Below the pieces are notes generated by a model. It was given only the letters and a program-made list of their open reading frames with translations, ran no database searches and was not told where the DNA came from. Position numbers and translations under genes: made by a program. From NCBI GenBank assembly GCA_013399875.1, contig VXAZ01001701.1, positions 88,968 to 152,967 on the forward strand: a stretch of 64,000 nucleotides of DNA, in the 5' to 3' direction. This DNA comes from Gymnorhina tibicen. Taxonomy: Eukaryota > Chordata > Aves > Passeriformes > Artamidae. Positions 12,101 through 25,300 of this stretch are shown piece after piece. Within the stretch, counting starts at the first letter, position 1. Every line of letters starts with the position of its first letter.

Positions 12101-15100
12101 GCAGCCTGGCCTTTGCACACAGGGTTGGAGTACGGATGTGCTTGTGTGCCACCTCTGTGCGGATGGTGGGGAGAAGGCCCCGTGGAAGTGTGTGTGGGTG
12201 GGATGCAAAGCACACCCATGTGCCAAGCAGCCCCACCACAAGGAGAAGATGTGCATAACCAGTAGTGGTTCTGCTGGAGAAGGAGAATGCTTTCCCCATA
12301 CAAGAAACAGGCACCAGCTGGGAGTTCCTGGGAGGCAGATGCACCGTGATGGAAGGGTGACACCACCAACAGCAATTGTGCATTATCTTTCAGAGCAGTG
12401 GTTTATTTGAAACCTGTTTCCAACTGACCTGACAAATTCATTTCCAAAGCAACAACAGATGGCAGCAGACAGATGGCTCAGTAATTTCAAAGCCTTCCAG
12501 AGAAAGGAAGTGTCACTATAAGCCCGTGCTATCTTAACATTACGAAAGAATGGGATCTTAACATCTGCATTAGCTGAAAATAGTGTTAGGACACATGTTG
12601 TGGGCTGGATTTTTGCAGTTATTCTCATGGTGTCCATTGGCATAGCTCCACAATTCTCAAACCTTCTCCCTATCTCAAAATGGCATTTTGAGCCAACATT
12701 TATATTATTTACTTCACGACTACAGATGTTTTCCCTGCGTCATCTTGGTCCAATCACATTGTTCCTTGATGCTTCAGCTTCTTGGCTGCAAAACACAGAT
12801 AAAAATCCTGTACTGATCCTGTGCTTTTTGATAGCAGACTCCTTGACAGAGTATTTTCCCATGTTTCCATGTGTTCCTTATTTTTTTTTCATTGATGCTG
12901 GACTCTTCTTGGCTGGAACCTTACCCTGTGCAAAAAACAATGCTTAGAGGGCTGTATTTCTTTGCTACCAACTGATGAGAAAGCGGGCTTCAATTTTGAC
13001 TGCCTTTTTTTTTTTCTTTTTACGCTAAGGGTATTCTTTTCTTTCTTACAATTTTACTGCCTGTCGCATCCCAAAACTGAACTCTTTTGATAGTTTTTCT
13101 TTTTTCATTTTCCCTTTCTCTTAGATATTTTACTGCTGCAGCTTTTTGGAAGAATTGTTTGTGCTCCTTTCTGCATCCTCATCACATGACAGAAGGCCCA
13201 TTAAATGCTAAAACCAATAATTAAAACATAAGAAGTGACCTCTTCTTTCTGAAGCCAAGGTTCTCAGCTCTGACCTGTCCTCTAGAGTACATGTAACACC
13301 CTCATCTTCTGAGAAGGTAATCAAACGGAATCAAAGGGATGACTCCGTCTTGTCATCTGGTGCGTACCCATTAAGCAGAATCAGGAGACAGAGGCACAGA
13401 GGCGGTTGCACTTCAGGGATTACAAGGCGGTTGGCTATCCTGAACTTCCCTTTCTCCTTTGCTAGCGAGAGCACGTTTGGCCACTTAGACCTGTTGGCGT
13501 TACAGAGAAGGTAAAGCTTTGCCTGGTGGTGGTGGCGCTACGTCGAGCTCAAGCCCAGAAATCCATTGGGGTTTCAAAACTAGGAAGGGTAGAGGTCATA
13601 GCTTGTGGGTACTGGGCAGTCAGAAGGAAAGGTATAAGTTTATAGACTAAATGGACACGAAAAGATCCTCACTGGCATCGAGCAGAAGGTGACCCTGGAT
13701 GCAGAAGGAGAAAGGTCTTGTAGGAAGATGTAAATGAGGGAGGAAAGAACCAGTCATTAGTATGAAGCCCATGCACAATGACAAAGCAGGGGATAAGCTG
13801 AGGATCAAAAAATGGCAATGCCTGTTGAAACTAGCATGCAACAAATGAACTTCAGCAGCTACCACAGGGCTGTTTTCTGTTCACTCTTCAGAAAGCCTTT
13901 GGTGTTAGGTGTTGCAATACAGGCCTCCTGGACACAAAAGGACAGGTCACCCTGAAATGGAGCATGGCTAGTGAAGATTGGTCTGGCACAGTTGTGACAC
14001 GACGGGGCAGAGGTACATTAGGATGGAAATTGCAGGCCACTGCAGGCCTCCCATAATGTGGAAGGGGTTATGTCTGCCTTTGGAGACACACAGGTCTGGG
14101 AAAAGCTTGGTTCTGCTTGCTGCTGCAGAGAGGATACACAAGCTTAGAAGACAAGAGGTGCTCAGAACAATGTCATTTCATTCCCAGCTTTTACCAAAAT
14201 GTTCTTACTGTCCTGCTGCCTCTCATTTTTTTCTCAAAAGGTCTGAGTCAGTAAGAGCTATCCTGCTTACAGAATGTACCCTAAGATGAAACACGATCTG
14301 GGAACTGATTATGTTCCTCTAGAAGAGATCTGGGCTCAGGCCTACCACTGCTCATCCAAGTCAAAATTTTAATCCTCGGTTGGTGGCTAGATGATATGGG
14401 TGGGTTTCCACTAGAGAGCAATAGTGTCTCCTATACAAAGGAGTCTGCCTTGCCAGTTGAAGGAAGGACTTTTAAAAAAACATATGAGTAACCGTGGGGA
14501 TTGGCACCAGCTGCTCCAAATGGAAAAGACACCAGTCCCTCAGTGGACATAAATCCAAACCTAAAAGTACGAGGACTGAGATCACTGTTTCTGATGAGGA
14601 GAAGGCAGGGGGAAAAACAGAGCAGTCTTATTTTCTTTGGTGCTTTATGCCAGCACTGCATAAATTGCAGTCTCAGCTCCAGCAAACGTTCATCTGTCTC
14701 CACACAAGCTAAGAAAATAGAGAATTAACTGCTGGGTCCATCGGAAGGATCCTGAATAAAACAGAGACATCTGCAAATGTTCAATAAACCCAAATGTGGA
14801 CTGTTGATACAAATACAGCTTCTGCCATTAGAAACAAAGTGGGGGAACCCAGTCACTGCTCCGAGGACTTTAGCAAAAGTGATGCAAATGAAGCCAGGTT
14901 ATTTTTTTTTAAAGTATGTTATTGACTTGTTCCCCGAAAATTACATTTCCACCAGAAGTCTACCTCCAGTCAAAAGCCTTTCCTCAGCAGACAGGAAGCA
15001 GGCACCGGTCTCAGCAGGCACCTGGCTGTGAGGGTAATTGAATAGTACAGCAGAGCAGGTTCGGGACTCATCAACACTCATGGGCTTTAAAATGAGATTA

Positions 15101-16404
15101 CACAGTTCTTTAAATAAATCAGCTATATTCCAGCCTGTAAGAAAAATGCTGTTGCTGGATTAAACTCTGGGTTTTTAACAGCAGTAAAATAGAGCAAACA
15201 TGTTGTCTCTGCTGCTCAGTGTGGTATTCACCAGTCTTGGCCATGTACTTGGAGGTCTTGTGATCACCACAGGTGAGAAAGGGAATTGATTCATGTCATG
15301 TGACAGTCATGTTCTCCTGTTAAAGCTTCCTAAGAGAGGCTTTAAAGTTTCCAGGTTCAAGACAGAAACGCAGACAAGAGCTGGACTTGAGAAGATACTC
15401 TTCTGTACTTAGAGAAGTTATCAGTGGTTCTGCGCACAGCCAAATGAGACACGTGTTCTTTCCAGTCAATAGAAGTGACTTTTTGGTTATAAAATGCATG
15501 TTTTGTGTGTTTGTCCAGAACTTGCCATCAGTCCTTCTGCCTTTTATTTCTGATAAGCCAGGATCGCATAACTCGTTGGAAAAGGAATTACCATGGTAGG
15601 TGATGGGGAATTTTTATGGTACATTTTGAGGTAAATTAAACACACATTTTTGTTTAAATATAAAAGAAAAACTTAACAAACAGTGCCCTGAGCAGAGTCC
15701 TACAGCAACAAGAGGTTCTATATGGACTCTGAAAAGCTGCATCACAAGTAGACTTTTTATATACGCTCTCAGCAGCACCGATCCCAAGAGTGGCTGCATG
15801 GGGCACCTCAGTCCAGCGGTGAGTCTATTCTCCAGCCCAGCTGCGCTATCCAAAGGTGTCCCCCCAGCTTGGGCTCTTCTTGGATCCCATTCCAGGATGG
15901 CTACAAGACAGTGCTGAGGCTGTTGATTATCTTATCACCAAGGGAAACTACACTCCCTTCATGAAATCCTTCTGTCTCTGTCATTCCTGCTTCCAGTCAC
16001 ATTAACACCTCCTTCCAGATGGGCCTTCTTGCCCTCCATGCCACATCATACTTTGGTCACAAATTTCTACTACAGTTACAATTAGATTTTCCCCTTCATA
16101 GATCAAACTGGCTGATGAAGAGAGCTTTTTAGTCTCTTAAAAAATAATCCTGAGGGTCATTTTAAGTATGGGGACAGAGACTCTGACTTGGATTTTGTGT
16201 CAAGAGAAGAACCAATGTATACTTACTTTGCCCAGTCCTGTTAAGGAGATGGTCTGCAGCCATTCACAATTTTAGGCCTGGTTAAGAAAAGGGAAGCTAA
16301 GGCCAGGCTGTTGGAATTGCTTGGGAGGCACTAGAACACAGCATATGGGAATCAGCTCATGCACAGACAGGCTGTGACATGCCATGTACCGCCACCTCTG
16401 ACCC
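9176..16404. other. Unique intergenic DNA
   Basis: No gene or mobile element is identified. A pyrimidine-rich block lies at about 13005-13130. A 201-codon minus-strand open frame at 9530-10135 has no recognisable domain and is discussed under findings. Confidence 0.6.
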
Positions 16405-16500
16405 CTGTGGTGTAAAATGGCACTGACAGAAGCCTCAGAGAGGCTGTGTGCACTGCCCAAGGTCACAAAGGACCTGTATCTGAAAATGGCGCCCTAGTCC
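16405..16500 (+). mobile_element. MIR-like SINE relic
   Basis: The order of blocks follows the MIR core: GGTGTAAAATGG, then AGAAGCCTCAGAGAGG, CACTGCCCAAGGTCAC and AAAGGACCTGTATCTGAA. CCCAAGGTCAC after CTCAGAGAGG is the most diagnostic part. It is an old, worn copy and the edges are uncertain. Confidence 0.55.
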
Positions 16501-19500
16501 CCTGGGACACCCTAGAGTACTAGCCTTCCTGCTATCCTTAGCCTGGCTTTTCTGTGCTTAAACAGTAATGCATGTTCCCATTCCCCTGTAATTAATTAGC
16601 AAGAAATAATTTATTCTCTGAGAGAAAAACCAGCTTTTTCAGCCTGCTGTGTGTTTAGACAGCTATGAATCTCTTGAATAAATTGATACAATAACTACGC
16701 TGAACTTTTAAATCCTTATGGAAAATAACCATTACAGTTTTTAGGTGTGTGTGTCTATTAACTAACACCTCCTCAGGGAAGATGAGAGATGTCAGCTCTG
16801 AATGGGCACAGGAGTTCCAGGAAGTGAGAAACAGGGCTGCAAGTGCCTTGCTGGCATCTTCTCTACCACCTTGCAGGAGAGACGATGTCTTGTGCTGCCT
16901 GGGGCTGTAATCTCCTCCCCTCATAGGCAGGGACAATGCAGCCTACGGTGCCCCCAGGAACGGAAGTGATCTGAAAAGCAGTGGGTTTGAAGGGCCCAGG
17001 ACAGAGCCTGGCCCATGCCCTGTGGCACACAGAGGACAGCAGCCATTACATGCTGTTATCTTCTTCACGACTGTACTGATTTCAAAGCTGCTGCATCTTC
17101 ATCCTTTCAAAGGTGTGCTGTCCCTGTGTTGACAGGGGTGTGTTGAGCTCTCACGCCAGTCGCCGTCTTCCGGGACCACTAAATTCTTGCTCTGCAGCCT
17201 CGGAGTCTGTTGCATTAACCAGAATAAAAACATCAGTGAAACGGGTGGTGCCATCTACTGGGAATCGAGATTTTTACAGACAAGACCAAGGACCGATACA
17301 ATGCCATCAGTTAAACTCTCTCCAGGCCTTATCGGACACTTTTGCGGCAAGGTATTTATGGAATGCCCACTGGCACCATTGAAACTCAGAATCTAAATCT
17401 GTCTATTTAGAAATTTCTATTCTCCCTCCCACTGGTGTAAGAGCACATGGAAAGGCGAGGAAGTACTGCTTCTGGTTTTTGGACCTAGGAGAAAATGTTC
17501 ATGCTGCTGTTGTAAAGTGGAGATTAAATGCCCTGCAGCTGTGACAGACAGATGTGGGTTGTTTTGGGGGTCTGATAGGAGAGGAAAGCATTGAGCTTTC
17601 AAAAGAATCTTGGAGACATTCTCTCTTCTGCTGTTGCTGAAGTTGTTCCCCAAAAACTTTGATAGAACACCCTTATAAAACAGGATATAATTTTGTCACT
17701 AACCTCTGCCTCAGTACCTAAAGCATCCAAGAACCAGAGAGCTCTGGGGCCTGGGGAGAGACCTTTTGGAGTCCCCTTTTCTAGACACCTGTATTACTGG
17801 ATTTGGCCATAGTTTTGGTTATGAAATAGAATGGTTCCGACTACTCAGCAACTCCCATGTCATTTGGAGCAGCAATTTCTCTTTGCTGTTCAGTAAAACT
17901 CCTTCTTGTTCATAGTACTCATAGCCAAACACCGAGTCAGGTTTTGCTGCAGCGTGCTGTCATTTTGTCACATCCCAAAGTAGAGAGAAGCCATCAATAA
18001 GCCATTTGCTGCTGGCCTAAGACTGTCCACATTTGATTCAGTGAGAGTTTCACCTCCGATTCCTGTGGGGAAATTATCATTAATGCCTTAGAAAAATCCC
18101 TTCTGAGCTGTAACTTTCTCTCCTTCTAATGTTTGAAGCCTCCCTCCCTGCCTCCATGTATTGCTAACAGATATTGTCTAACAAGCAAAAAACCAATTAA
18201 TTGCTAATATTTTATATGCTGTCTCCAGCAGTTATTTTAGATGAGCTATTTGCTGCATTAGAGCTGCAGGCCCCTGTTTTGCTTTCTACAAAAAGTCACA
18301 AATTCATCATGCTGGCCTAGTCACAGAAATCCATCAATGCTTTAATGCCCTGGAAAATAGACCTGAGACATTTTCAGAGCAACAGATTAACACATGGTTT
18401 GGATCCTTACTTGGACTGCGAGGCAGCTATGGCACGGATGCATGTAGGTTTACTCCAAATCCTAATCTAGCAAATTTCTCTGTAAGTGAAACACAGTTAA
18501 TGGAGGGACTTGAGACCAGCCTTTTCCAGTAGTCTGCTGTGAGCTAGGATGGGCAGACTTCGCCAGAACAGGACTTTGAAGTTGGCTTTCCTCACTGATA
18601 GGCTTCTGTTTAAAGATGGATCATTCATCCTTCTTCTCTCTGTTTTGCAGGGTTTGCTAGGCTTTTTTTTTTTTTAATCCAACTGGTCTATCTGTGATGG
18701 TCTAATGTGTGCCCAGAACAGGGTCTGTCTTGTGTTTGAGTAGAAAAGAAGAAAAAAACCCAACACTGGCTCCAAGAGGTTTTAATTCTTTCTGAGACAA
18801 GCCCAGATAAAAACTGAGCAGTCCCCTGGTCTGTAAATCTTTCCGTGTCATGACTTTTTTATGTTTGAGAGAAAAGCCCTTTCGAAAGCTCTAACCTCAA
18901 AATCCCAGCCTGAAATACCAGTGTTCCTGGGAGAAGCCAAAAGCATCTGTAGGGAAGTTGCCTTTGGATCTCTCAAGCTACTGTTTGATGTGAATGGCAA
19001 TATTCTCCCAATTCCTGTGCTGCACAGCTGTTCTGAGAGATTTGGGGGTTTTTATACCTGAGACTGGTTTTCCTCAAATACTGAAAGGGAGACTTGTAGC
19101 TTCCCTCTGAGAAGCACCCAGATGCATACACCCATGTGGAGAAACACCCTTAATGTTCTCCATTTCTTAATCCTTGACTTTGAGAGGGTTTCAGTGTATC
19201 CTTAAAAGGAAGAGCTCCAAAAAATCTTTATTTGGAAAAGAAATATAATGCTACTAGCCTTAGGAAGTGGAAATACAGTGCTTTTCTGAAAATCATGTGT
19301 ACAAGGGAGAGGGAACAGGGGTGAGTGAAAGTTAAGAGATTGAGAAGGCTGGGAAGAGCAAGTGGGGACAGGACACTTAAAATTATTTCCTGGTTAACCA
19401 TGACGTTAGTCTGTGTGTCACAAAACCTCTTTAGGTAGAATTTTAAGTAAAAACATGTCTGAATAATATGTATGCTTTCTTTCAAGAGGATAAGTAGTCT

Positions 19501-22500
19501 CAGAAAATTTTTTTTTTTTGGTCTGCTAGAAGTGGTTTGTTTTCAAACTCTGAGGCCTGATGCCATTCTTGTTTACGCAGCTTTCACGCTCATGAAAACA
19601 GTTTTACCAGCTCTAACAGCTTTGCTCCTGATTTGCACCCACGTCCAGTATTCCATCCAAAGAACAGTAAAAAGATTTAGAGGGGAGGAGCAGGAGAAAA
19701 CCCAGTGGTGAATAAGAATGTCCCCACAATCTTCAGAGTTGGAGCTTAAAGCAATGTAAAGCATATGTCACATCCCTTGCCCTGTAAGCCAGTGACCTCA
19801 GAAACTCCAGTTTATACACCTTCACCCTTCATTTGCTAAAAGGAAAGGGAAAAGATTGTCATGGTACATTAACATGAAGGCTATGTGTGCGAGAGGCTCA
19901 AGGGAGATTTACAACCTTGGAGCTTTCTTTACAAATAGTCCTTGAAATATTGGTTTGGGAGGGGGGAAGTCAAACTTTCCTCTAGTACCAGATGGAATAA
20001 GCAGCTTAGATTTTTTTCTCCTCTTTTTGTGATCGAAGGAGAGTAGAGCTGGTCTCGTCTGAGCTGCCTCACAGAGGCAGTGGTAATATTGACACTGGTT
20101 TGTTCCTATACACCCCTGGAATATTGGGGGAGCAGGGGGGATGTTGTCTCCTCCTTCCCTCCTGTGAGGAACAACTTCTACAAAAATTTGCTAGGGAGGA
20201 GTGGATCTGTTCTGAAAAACATGGTATGGGATATTAGGAGCAAAGAAGAGACTTCTGCTGCTTTTGGGACAAGAACATAATCCAGCCCAATTCAGGCTGA
20301 ATTTTGCATGCGTGCTGAAGCCCTGCCAGTGCGGCTGGCAACACCGCTTTTCAGCAGCAGCCTGGTTATCTGTATGTGCTAACAAAGACCTTGTGCCCTG
20401 ACTCCAGTGAATGATTAACTCTGTGTCTCTGGCGGCCATGTGGACCATATGCCTCTGCAGGCTAGTGATGCCTGCTCTGGGAGCACAGTATTCACTTCCC
20501 TTACCTCTCCTGACTCTGCCTGAGATGTGACTTTTGTGCTGTTTTCAAGAAGGCTTTTGCTAAAGGTAGCCTCATTGAAGAGTGAGGTTTGTTCCACCAC
20601 ACATGAGTGTCCAGGTGCCACAGAAGCCTTCACATTTGGTGACACAACGGTTATCAAGCGGAGAGCTGAGTGAGTGCATGACCCTCTGTTTCAACAATGT
20701 GCTTTGTCATGGCAAATGAAGTCACAGGCTGCACACACTCCCTCCTGCTTATGACTTTGAGTGGCACCTGCACCCTCTTTGACAGACAAGACTTCTCTGT
20801 AACAGCCTTACTGCTGGCAGAACTTTGGGGAACACGTGGTGAAGAGAGAGTACAACAACAGCAACACGAATGCTATATTTGAGTCACACAGAAAAGGACA
20901 CTCAGGACTTGGGTCATCACAGCAGCAGTAACATAATACACACCTCGGAAGTGTTCCACTTTCAGTGGGTGACTAACTCTTCTGGATATGGCACAACAGA
21001 GGGGAAGGGAGGCTGCTGACATCTATCTGCTTTCCTTCCCCAGCTGTGCTTTCCTGTAACAACAAACACCACTCAGCAAGCCTATGTGAAGCTGTGTCAG
21101 ACTAGCAACAGTTCCATGCTGTACCTGAAAATTATGCTTTGTCTTCTAGTACCTTTGCACAGTAAGTATTTGCATAATGTAAAGGAAAGTGGGGAGATCC
21201 CAGCCTAAAGCCTTCCCTGCCCCTTCTTCTGCATATGATATGTTTTGGTGAGGCCACACATAGTCCTGTCCATTCCCCAGATGGCCATGCTAAGAGCACT
21301 CTAGAGACCCTGGGATGTGATTTCTGGTAGGACCGAGTGAGTTGGCCACCTTGGAAACTGGAATTCAGGTTAGCAGCATTATAGACACATTTGTGACTAT
21401 TGTGTTCAAGTGACAAACAAGCCGTGTTCCAAATGCAGTGGCTTATGGTCTCCTTCGGCTGCGAAGATGCCTGGTTATGCAGCTCCACCTTCACGTGAAG
21501 CCCCTCATCTTCCACTGGGTGCTTGGTCCTGGTAGCTCTCCCCATGCACCAATGTCTCTGCCGCTTTGCCGATCTTCGGGGCAGCTGGTGGTCCTTCATG
21601 CCCTCCAGTGCTGCTGGGGGTTAGGGGGGAAGTAGACACAGCTGTAAGGATGCAGTTAATTCCCTCTCGTAGCTGCAAAATGGCTTCCAAAGATCTTTCC
21701 TGTCCTCTTTCTTTGGAATTGAGAGCAGCCTTCCTGTCTCTGCACACCCAGCTCTTGCCAACATGCTGATTGCACTGTGAAGGGCCCAGGTCCCTAACAT
21801 GTCCCATGGTTCCTTCCTCCAGCTATTACCACCTGCTACCACCTCCATCTTCTGGGGAAGAGTTTCTCGGTGTGCAGTTTGCATCTTAAACACAGCCAAA
21901 CAGGTGCTTGCCCTTGTTCCCTTGCTCTCCCTATGTGGGGTTTAGCAGCCTATGTTGTTTGTAGGAGTCCTGAGCAACCCAGTGATGTGAGACTGCAGCA
22001 TCACAGGGCCAGGTTCCCAGCTCTGCCTCAGCAAAGCACTGGCACCCATGTCTAGATTTTCAGCATGTGAAAACTCTTGTTGGCTACTCTGCATATATAA
22101 GGACTGCAGGAACCAGGGCCAAGGCCAGGTAAAGCCAAAGGGCTATCTGTGCTTTTCAGATATAACAGATAAAAAGTGTCCATTTCCATTTCTGGGATGA
22201 CAGTGCCACACTTGCAGACTCATTCATGCCATCAGCTCTTTTGCTACCAGGTACAACAACTTGGAAGAGGGTCTATTTTAACTCTTACTGTGAAGGTGAC
22301 AGTCCTCAGACACTAAACCCTGCCATGTGACTGCTGTAGAGGTCTGCAGAAGTGGCATAAGATGGAAGGACCTGGAGGGAATAATACTGCAGGGATGCGT
22401 TGTCCTGAGGTTTGTCGAGCTCGCATGGAGGTAAATAGGTAATAGGTAAAAAGCCCAGGGTTCTTGGTGACCACTTTTCATAGAGCAGGCTCTGATAAGA

Positions 22501-24770
22501 GTTGTGCTCATGAAGAAAGCAGTGAAAACTTGATTCATCAAGTACTCAAAAACATAGAAAACAAATTCTACCTGTATTAATTTTCTATTTGATATTTTCA
22601 GGTCTATTCCATGATTTTTGAGGAATGAGAATGATCGCACATATATTGTCAGTGCTAAGCTGAAGACTTCAGTGCTGCCAGGCTGATGTTTGTCACACCC
22701 CAGCTACAGCCCTGACTGTAGCTGTAGCTTGCCCACATAGCCCATGGACATGCTCCTCGACAGGCTGGCTGAACCTCCCCACTGAAAGAACAGGCCAGCT
22801 GAGCAGCTGTGACTTTGATTTCAAACACGGCTCTCAGTATTGGCTGACAGTCGAAAGTGCCTGTTGAACAGCTAAAACACAAGCTTAAGCAATGGCTTTA
22901 GGGATGTTCCTTTCATAGGAGCAACACTTACAGCGCAGCCAGCTGCAAAATCCCACTATCCTAGCTGAGAGTCCTGCTTTGGTTTTCCTAAGAGACTGCT
23001 GCTCTGGCTGACCAAAAGTAAAATGCATAAATTTATTTACAGTGGATGGAGGAATTTCTTTCTTTTTTGCAACATCTGTGAATGATCAGCATCAGGATTC
23101 TGTCTGATTTCTGGATAGCCAGCAAATCCAAGTCGAAACATCTGTGCATCAGATATGCATCATTGCTGATCCATCTGCAAAACACATCGGATGTCAGTTG
23201 ATTGATTTGAGCTTGATAGGGCTAGATAACCAAGCAGTAGGAAAAGAGAAACTACATGGCACAGTGAGACTTGTTCCCCCTGCCCCTCCTTCTTTTCAGC
23301 TCTATATTTTAGTTCCACTGTTTACGTTTTCGCAGTTGTTTTTCTTACATGGTGCCGTTATTGGGTTGAAAATGCATAGGAGAATGAAAGCCCACATCTC
23401 AAAAATGTGGGAACACATCTGTCCTTGGCAAAAATAATTGTATCTGTGACTGCCATCACCAAAACCATAAATTAAATAAGTAATGAAATCTTCCAGAAAC
23501 TGCTTTGGGATCTCAGTGGGAATACTGGCGTGGCATTCAGGTTCTGTATTCAGGGATTTTAACATTTTTGGGTGTCTTTTAGTTTTTATATCATGTTGAT
23601 TCAAATGCAGTTATGACACTAGAGATTGTTAAATCCTATTTTCTCTCTTCCTAATCCCTGATTGCATTTACACTGGTCACCACCATTCCTCATTGCTTCC
23701 TACTGCACACTTCTTACAGCACATGCACATGCAGTTATTGTTTTTCTGTCTGCTTCTTTATTGACCTCTGGAAGTGCAGACATGCATGATGATGATTAAA
23801 AAGACTCATGGTTAGTTTTTTAATATGTGCAAGGGGATGTGGCCTGGCTTATGACTGTGTATCTGTTGCAGCAACTACAGTATCCCTCAGTACTGCAACA
23901 TCGGCCTAGACCTGGGGCTTATATTGCCCTTCCAACCATTAGTGAAGGATTCAGCCATTATCACTTGAGTAGCAGGTCTCCAAACAGTGCCTGAGAGGAG
24001 AAAATTAAAATCTGTCTCGCTCACCCCTACATTGCATCATCATGGGAAGTGACAGCGGCATGTTGCTGTGAGGTTTTCAGGCAGATGTGACCACCCAGAC
24101 CTGACACAGGCAGCAGGTACAAAGCTAGAAAGTGACAGCTTTATACAGACATCTTTCTGATTCTAACTGCTGTTGATGTGCCACATCTGGATAGCCAGCA
24201 ACCAAATCCTCTGCTGAGATCATGTCATGCTCTAGATTTTTATGCTGCTCTGAGAGAAATGGGTGTAGAGTGTTTCTGTGCAGGCAATACTGGTAAAACC
24301 CTGTTTCTGAGACAGAGAGATGAAGGCTTGCTTTAGCAGCCTTGTGGGACTCTCTGACTATTATAGCTAACAGAGGGGATCTGCCACACAGTTTAAAATC
24401 ACAGCCATCAGCCTGTTAAATGATCTTCCCTCTGCAATTCAAGGGTAGCTTGTTAGCACTGTAGTTCAAACTTCCCAGTATGACTGTGATGGCTGGGTAA
24501 GTGCTTTGCAGATTGTCTTTTAATCCTGGTAGAAGCGAGCAGTCACTGAGCAGCTGGTTGGCCTAGCAGATGAATCCCCTGTTCTGTAGGCATCCCCTGT
24601 GTGAGCTTACAGATGTCTACATGAGAAAGGAAATCTTCTCCTTGAAGGCTGTGGCTCAGGTATTATGCATGAGCTGTTTTATTTGTATGATACCATCTGG
24701 AGGAAAGGTCTTTCTGCGTAAAAAGAAACCAGCAGAAAATCACAAATGGGGAGAAAAGCGTGGATCTCAT
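16501..24770. other. Unique intergenic DNA with candidate regulatory sites
   Basis: It contains the CTCF-type motif at 17248 and a homeodomain-site-rich, enhancer-like stretch at about 18150-18420. No coding sequence or obvious transposon was recognised. Confidence 0.55.
17248..17261 (-). promoter_or_regulatory. Strong CTCF-type motif
   Basis: The minus strand reads CCAGTAGATGGCAC, which fits the vertebrate CTCF core CCASYAGRKGGCRS at all 14 positions. It lies in unique upstream DNA about 20 kb before TRABD2A, a plausible domain-boundary or looping site. Binding itself cannot be judged from sequence. Confidence 0.55.
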
Positions 24771-25061
24771 AACTGTGTATAAATACCTGAAGAAGGTGTG
24801 CAAATATATTTGAACTAGTCTCTTTTCAGTGATGCTGAGTAATGGGACCAGAGGCAATGGGCACAAACTGAAACAGAGGAGGTTTTCTCTGACCACCAGG
24901 AAACATTTTTTTTACTGTGAGGGTGACCAAGCACTGGTACAGACTGGCCAGAGAAGTGGTGGATTTCTGTCCTTGGAGATATTCAAAAGTCATCCAGACT
25001 CAGTCCTGGGCAACTGGCTCTATGTGGCTTTGCTGGACCTTGGGAGTGATTCTGTGACAGT
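24771..25061 (+). mobile_element. CR1 LINE 3' fragment
   Basis: The blocks match the CR1 3' region in order: ACTGTGTATAAATACCTGAAG, GACCAGAGGCAATGGGCAC, AAACTGAAACAGAGGAGG, a TTTTACTGTGAGGGTGACCA block, GGAGATATTCAAAAGTCATC and CTGGGCAACTGGCTCTATGT. The final tail is shortened, ending near GTGATTCTGTGA. It is in the same subfamily style as the copy at 5870-6157. Confidence 0.9.
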
Positions 25062-25242
25062 GAGTGAGGGTATCCCTTCAGACCAGTCTAATGTGAGCAT
25101 GGTCTTCACCCAGGTACTGGGAGCGGAGTCCACCAGATCAGTGGCACATGGCAGTGAAATGCCTTAGCCATGATAATGTGTTAGTAGCAGTGCTTACTCT
25201 TGTGCAGCTTCTCTCTGTTGCAGACACAGAAGCACATTAACA

Positions 25243-25300
25243 AGCACCCACATTTCACAACCATGGGAAAATGAGGCCCTGGAAAGTTGATATGGGGTCG
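25243..25300 (+). mobile_element. Possible MIR-like fragment
   Basis: CCCACATTTCACAACCATGG is followed by GAAAATGAGGCCCTGGAAAG, like the 'cccattttacagatgaggaaactgaggc' core of MIR. The similarity fades downstream, so this call is weak. Confidence 0.3.

Noticed and set aside
14409..14422. CTCF-like sequence CCACTAGAGAGCAA
   Set aside because: It breaks the essential GGC of the core.
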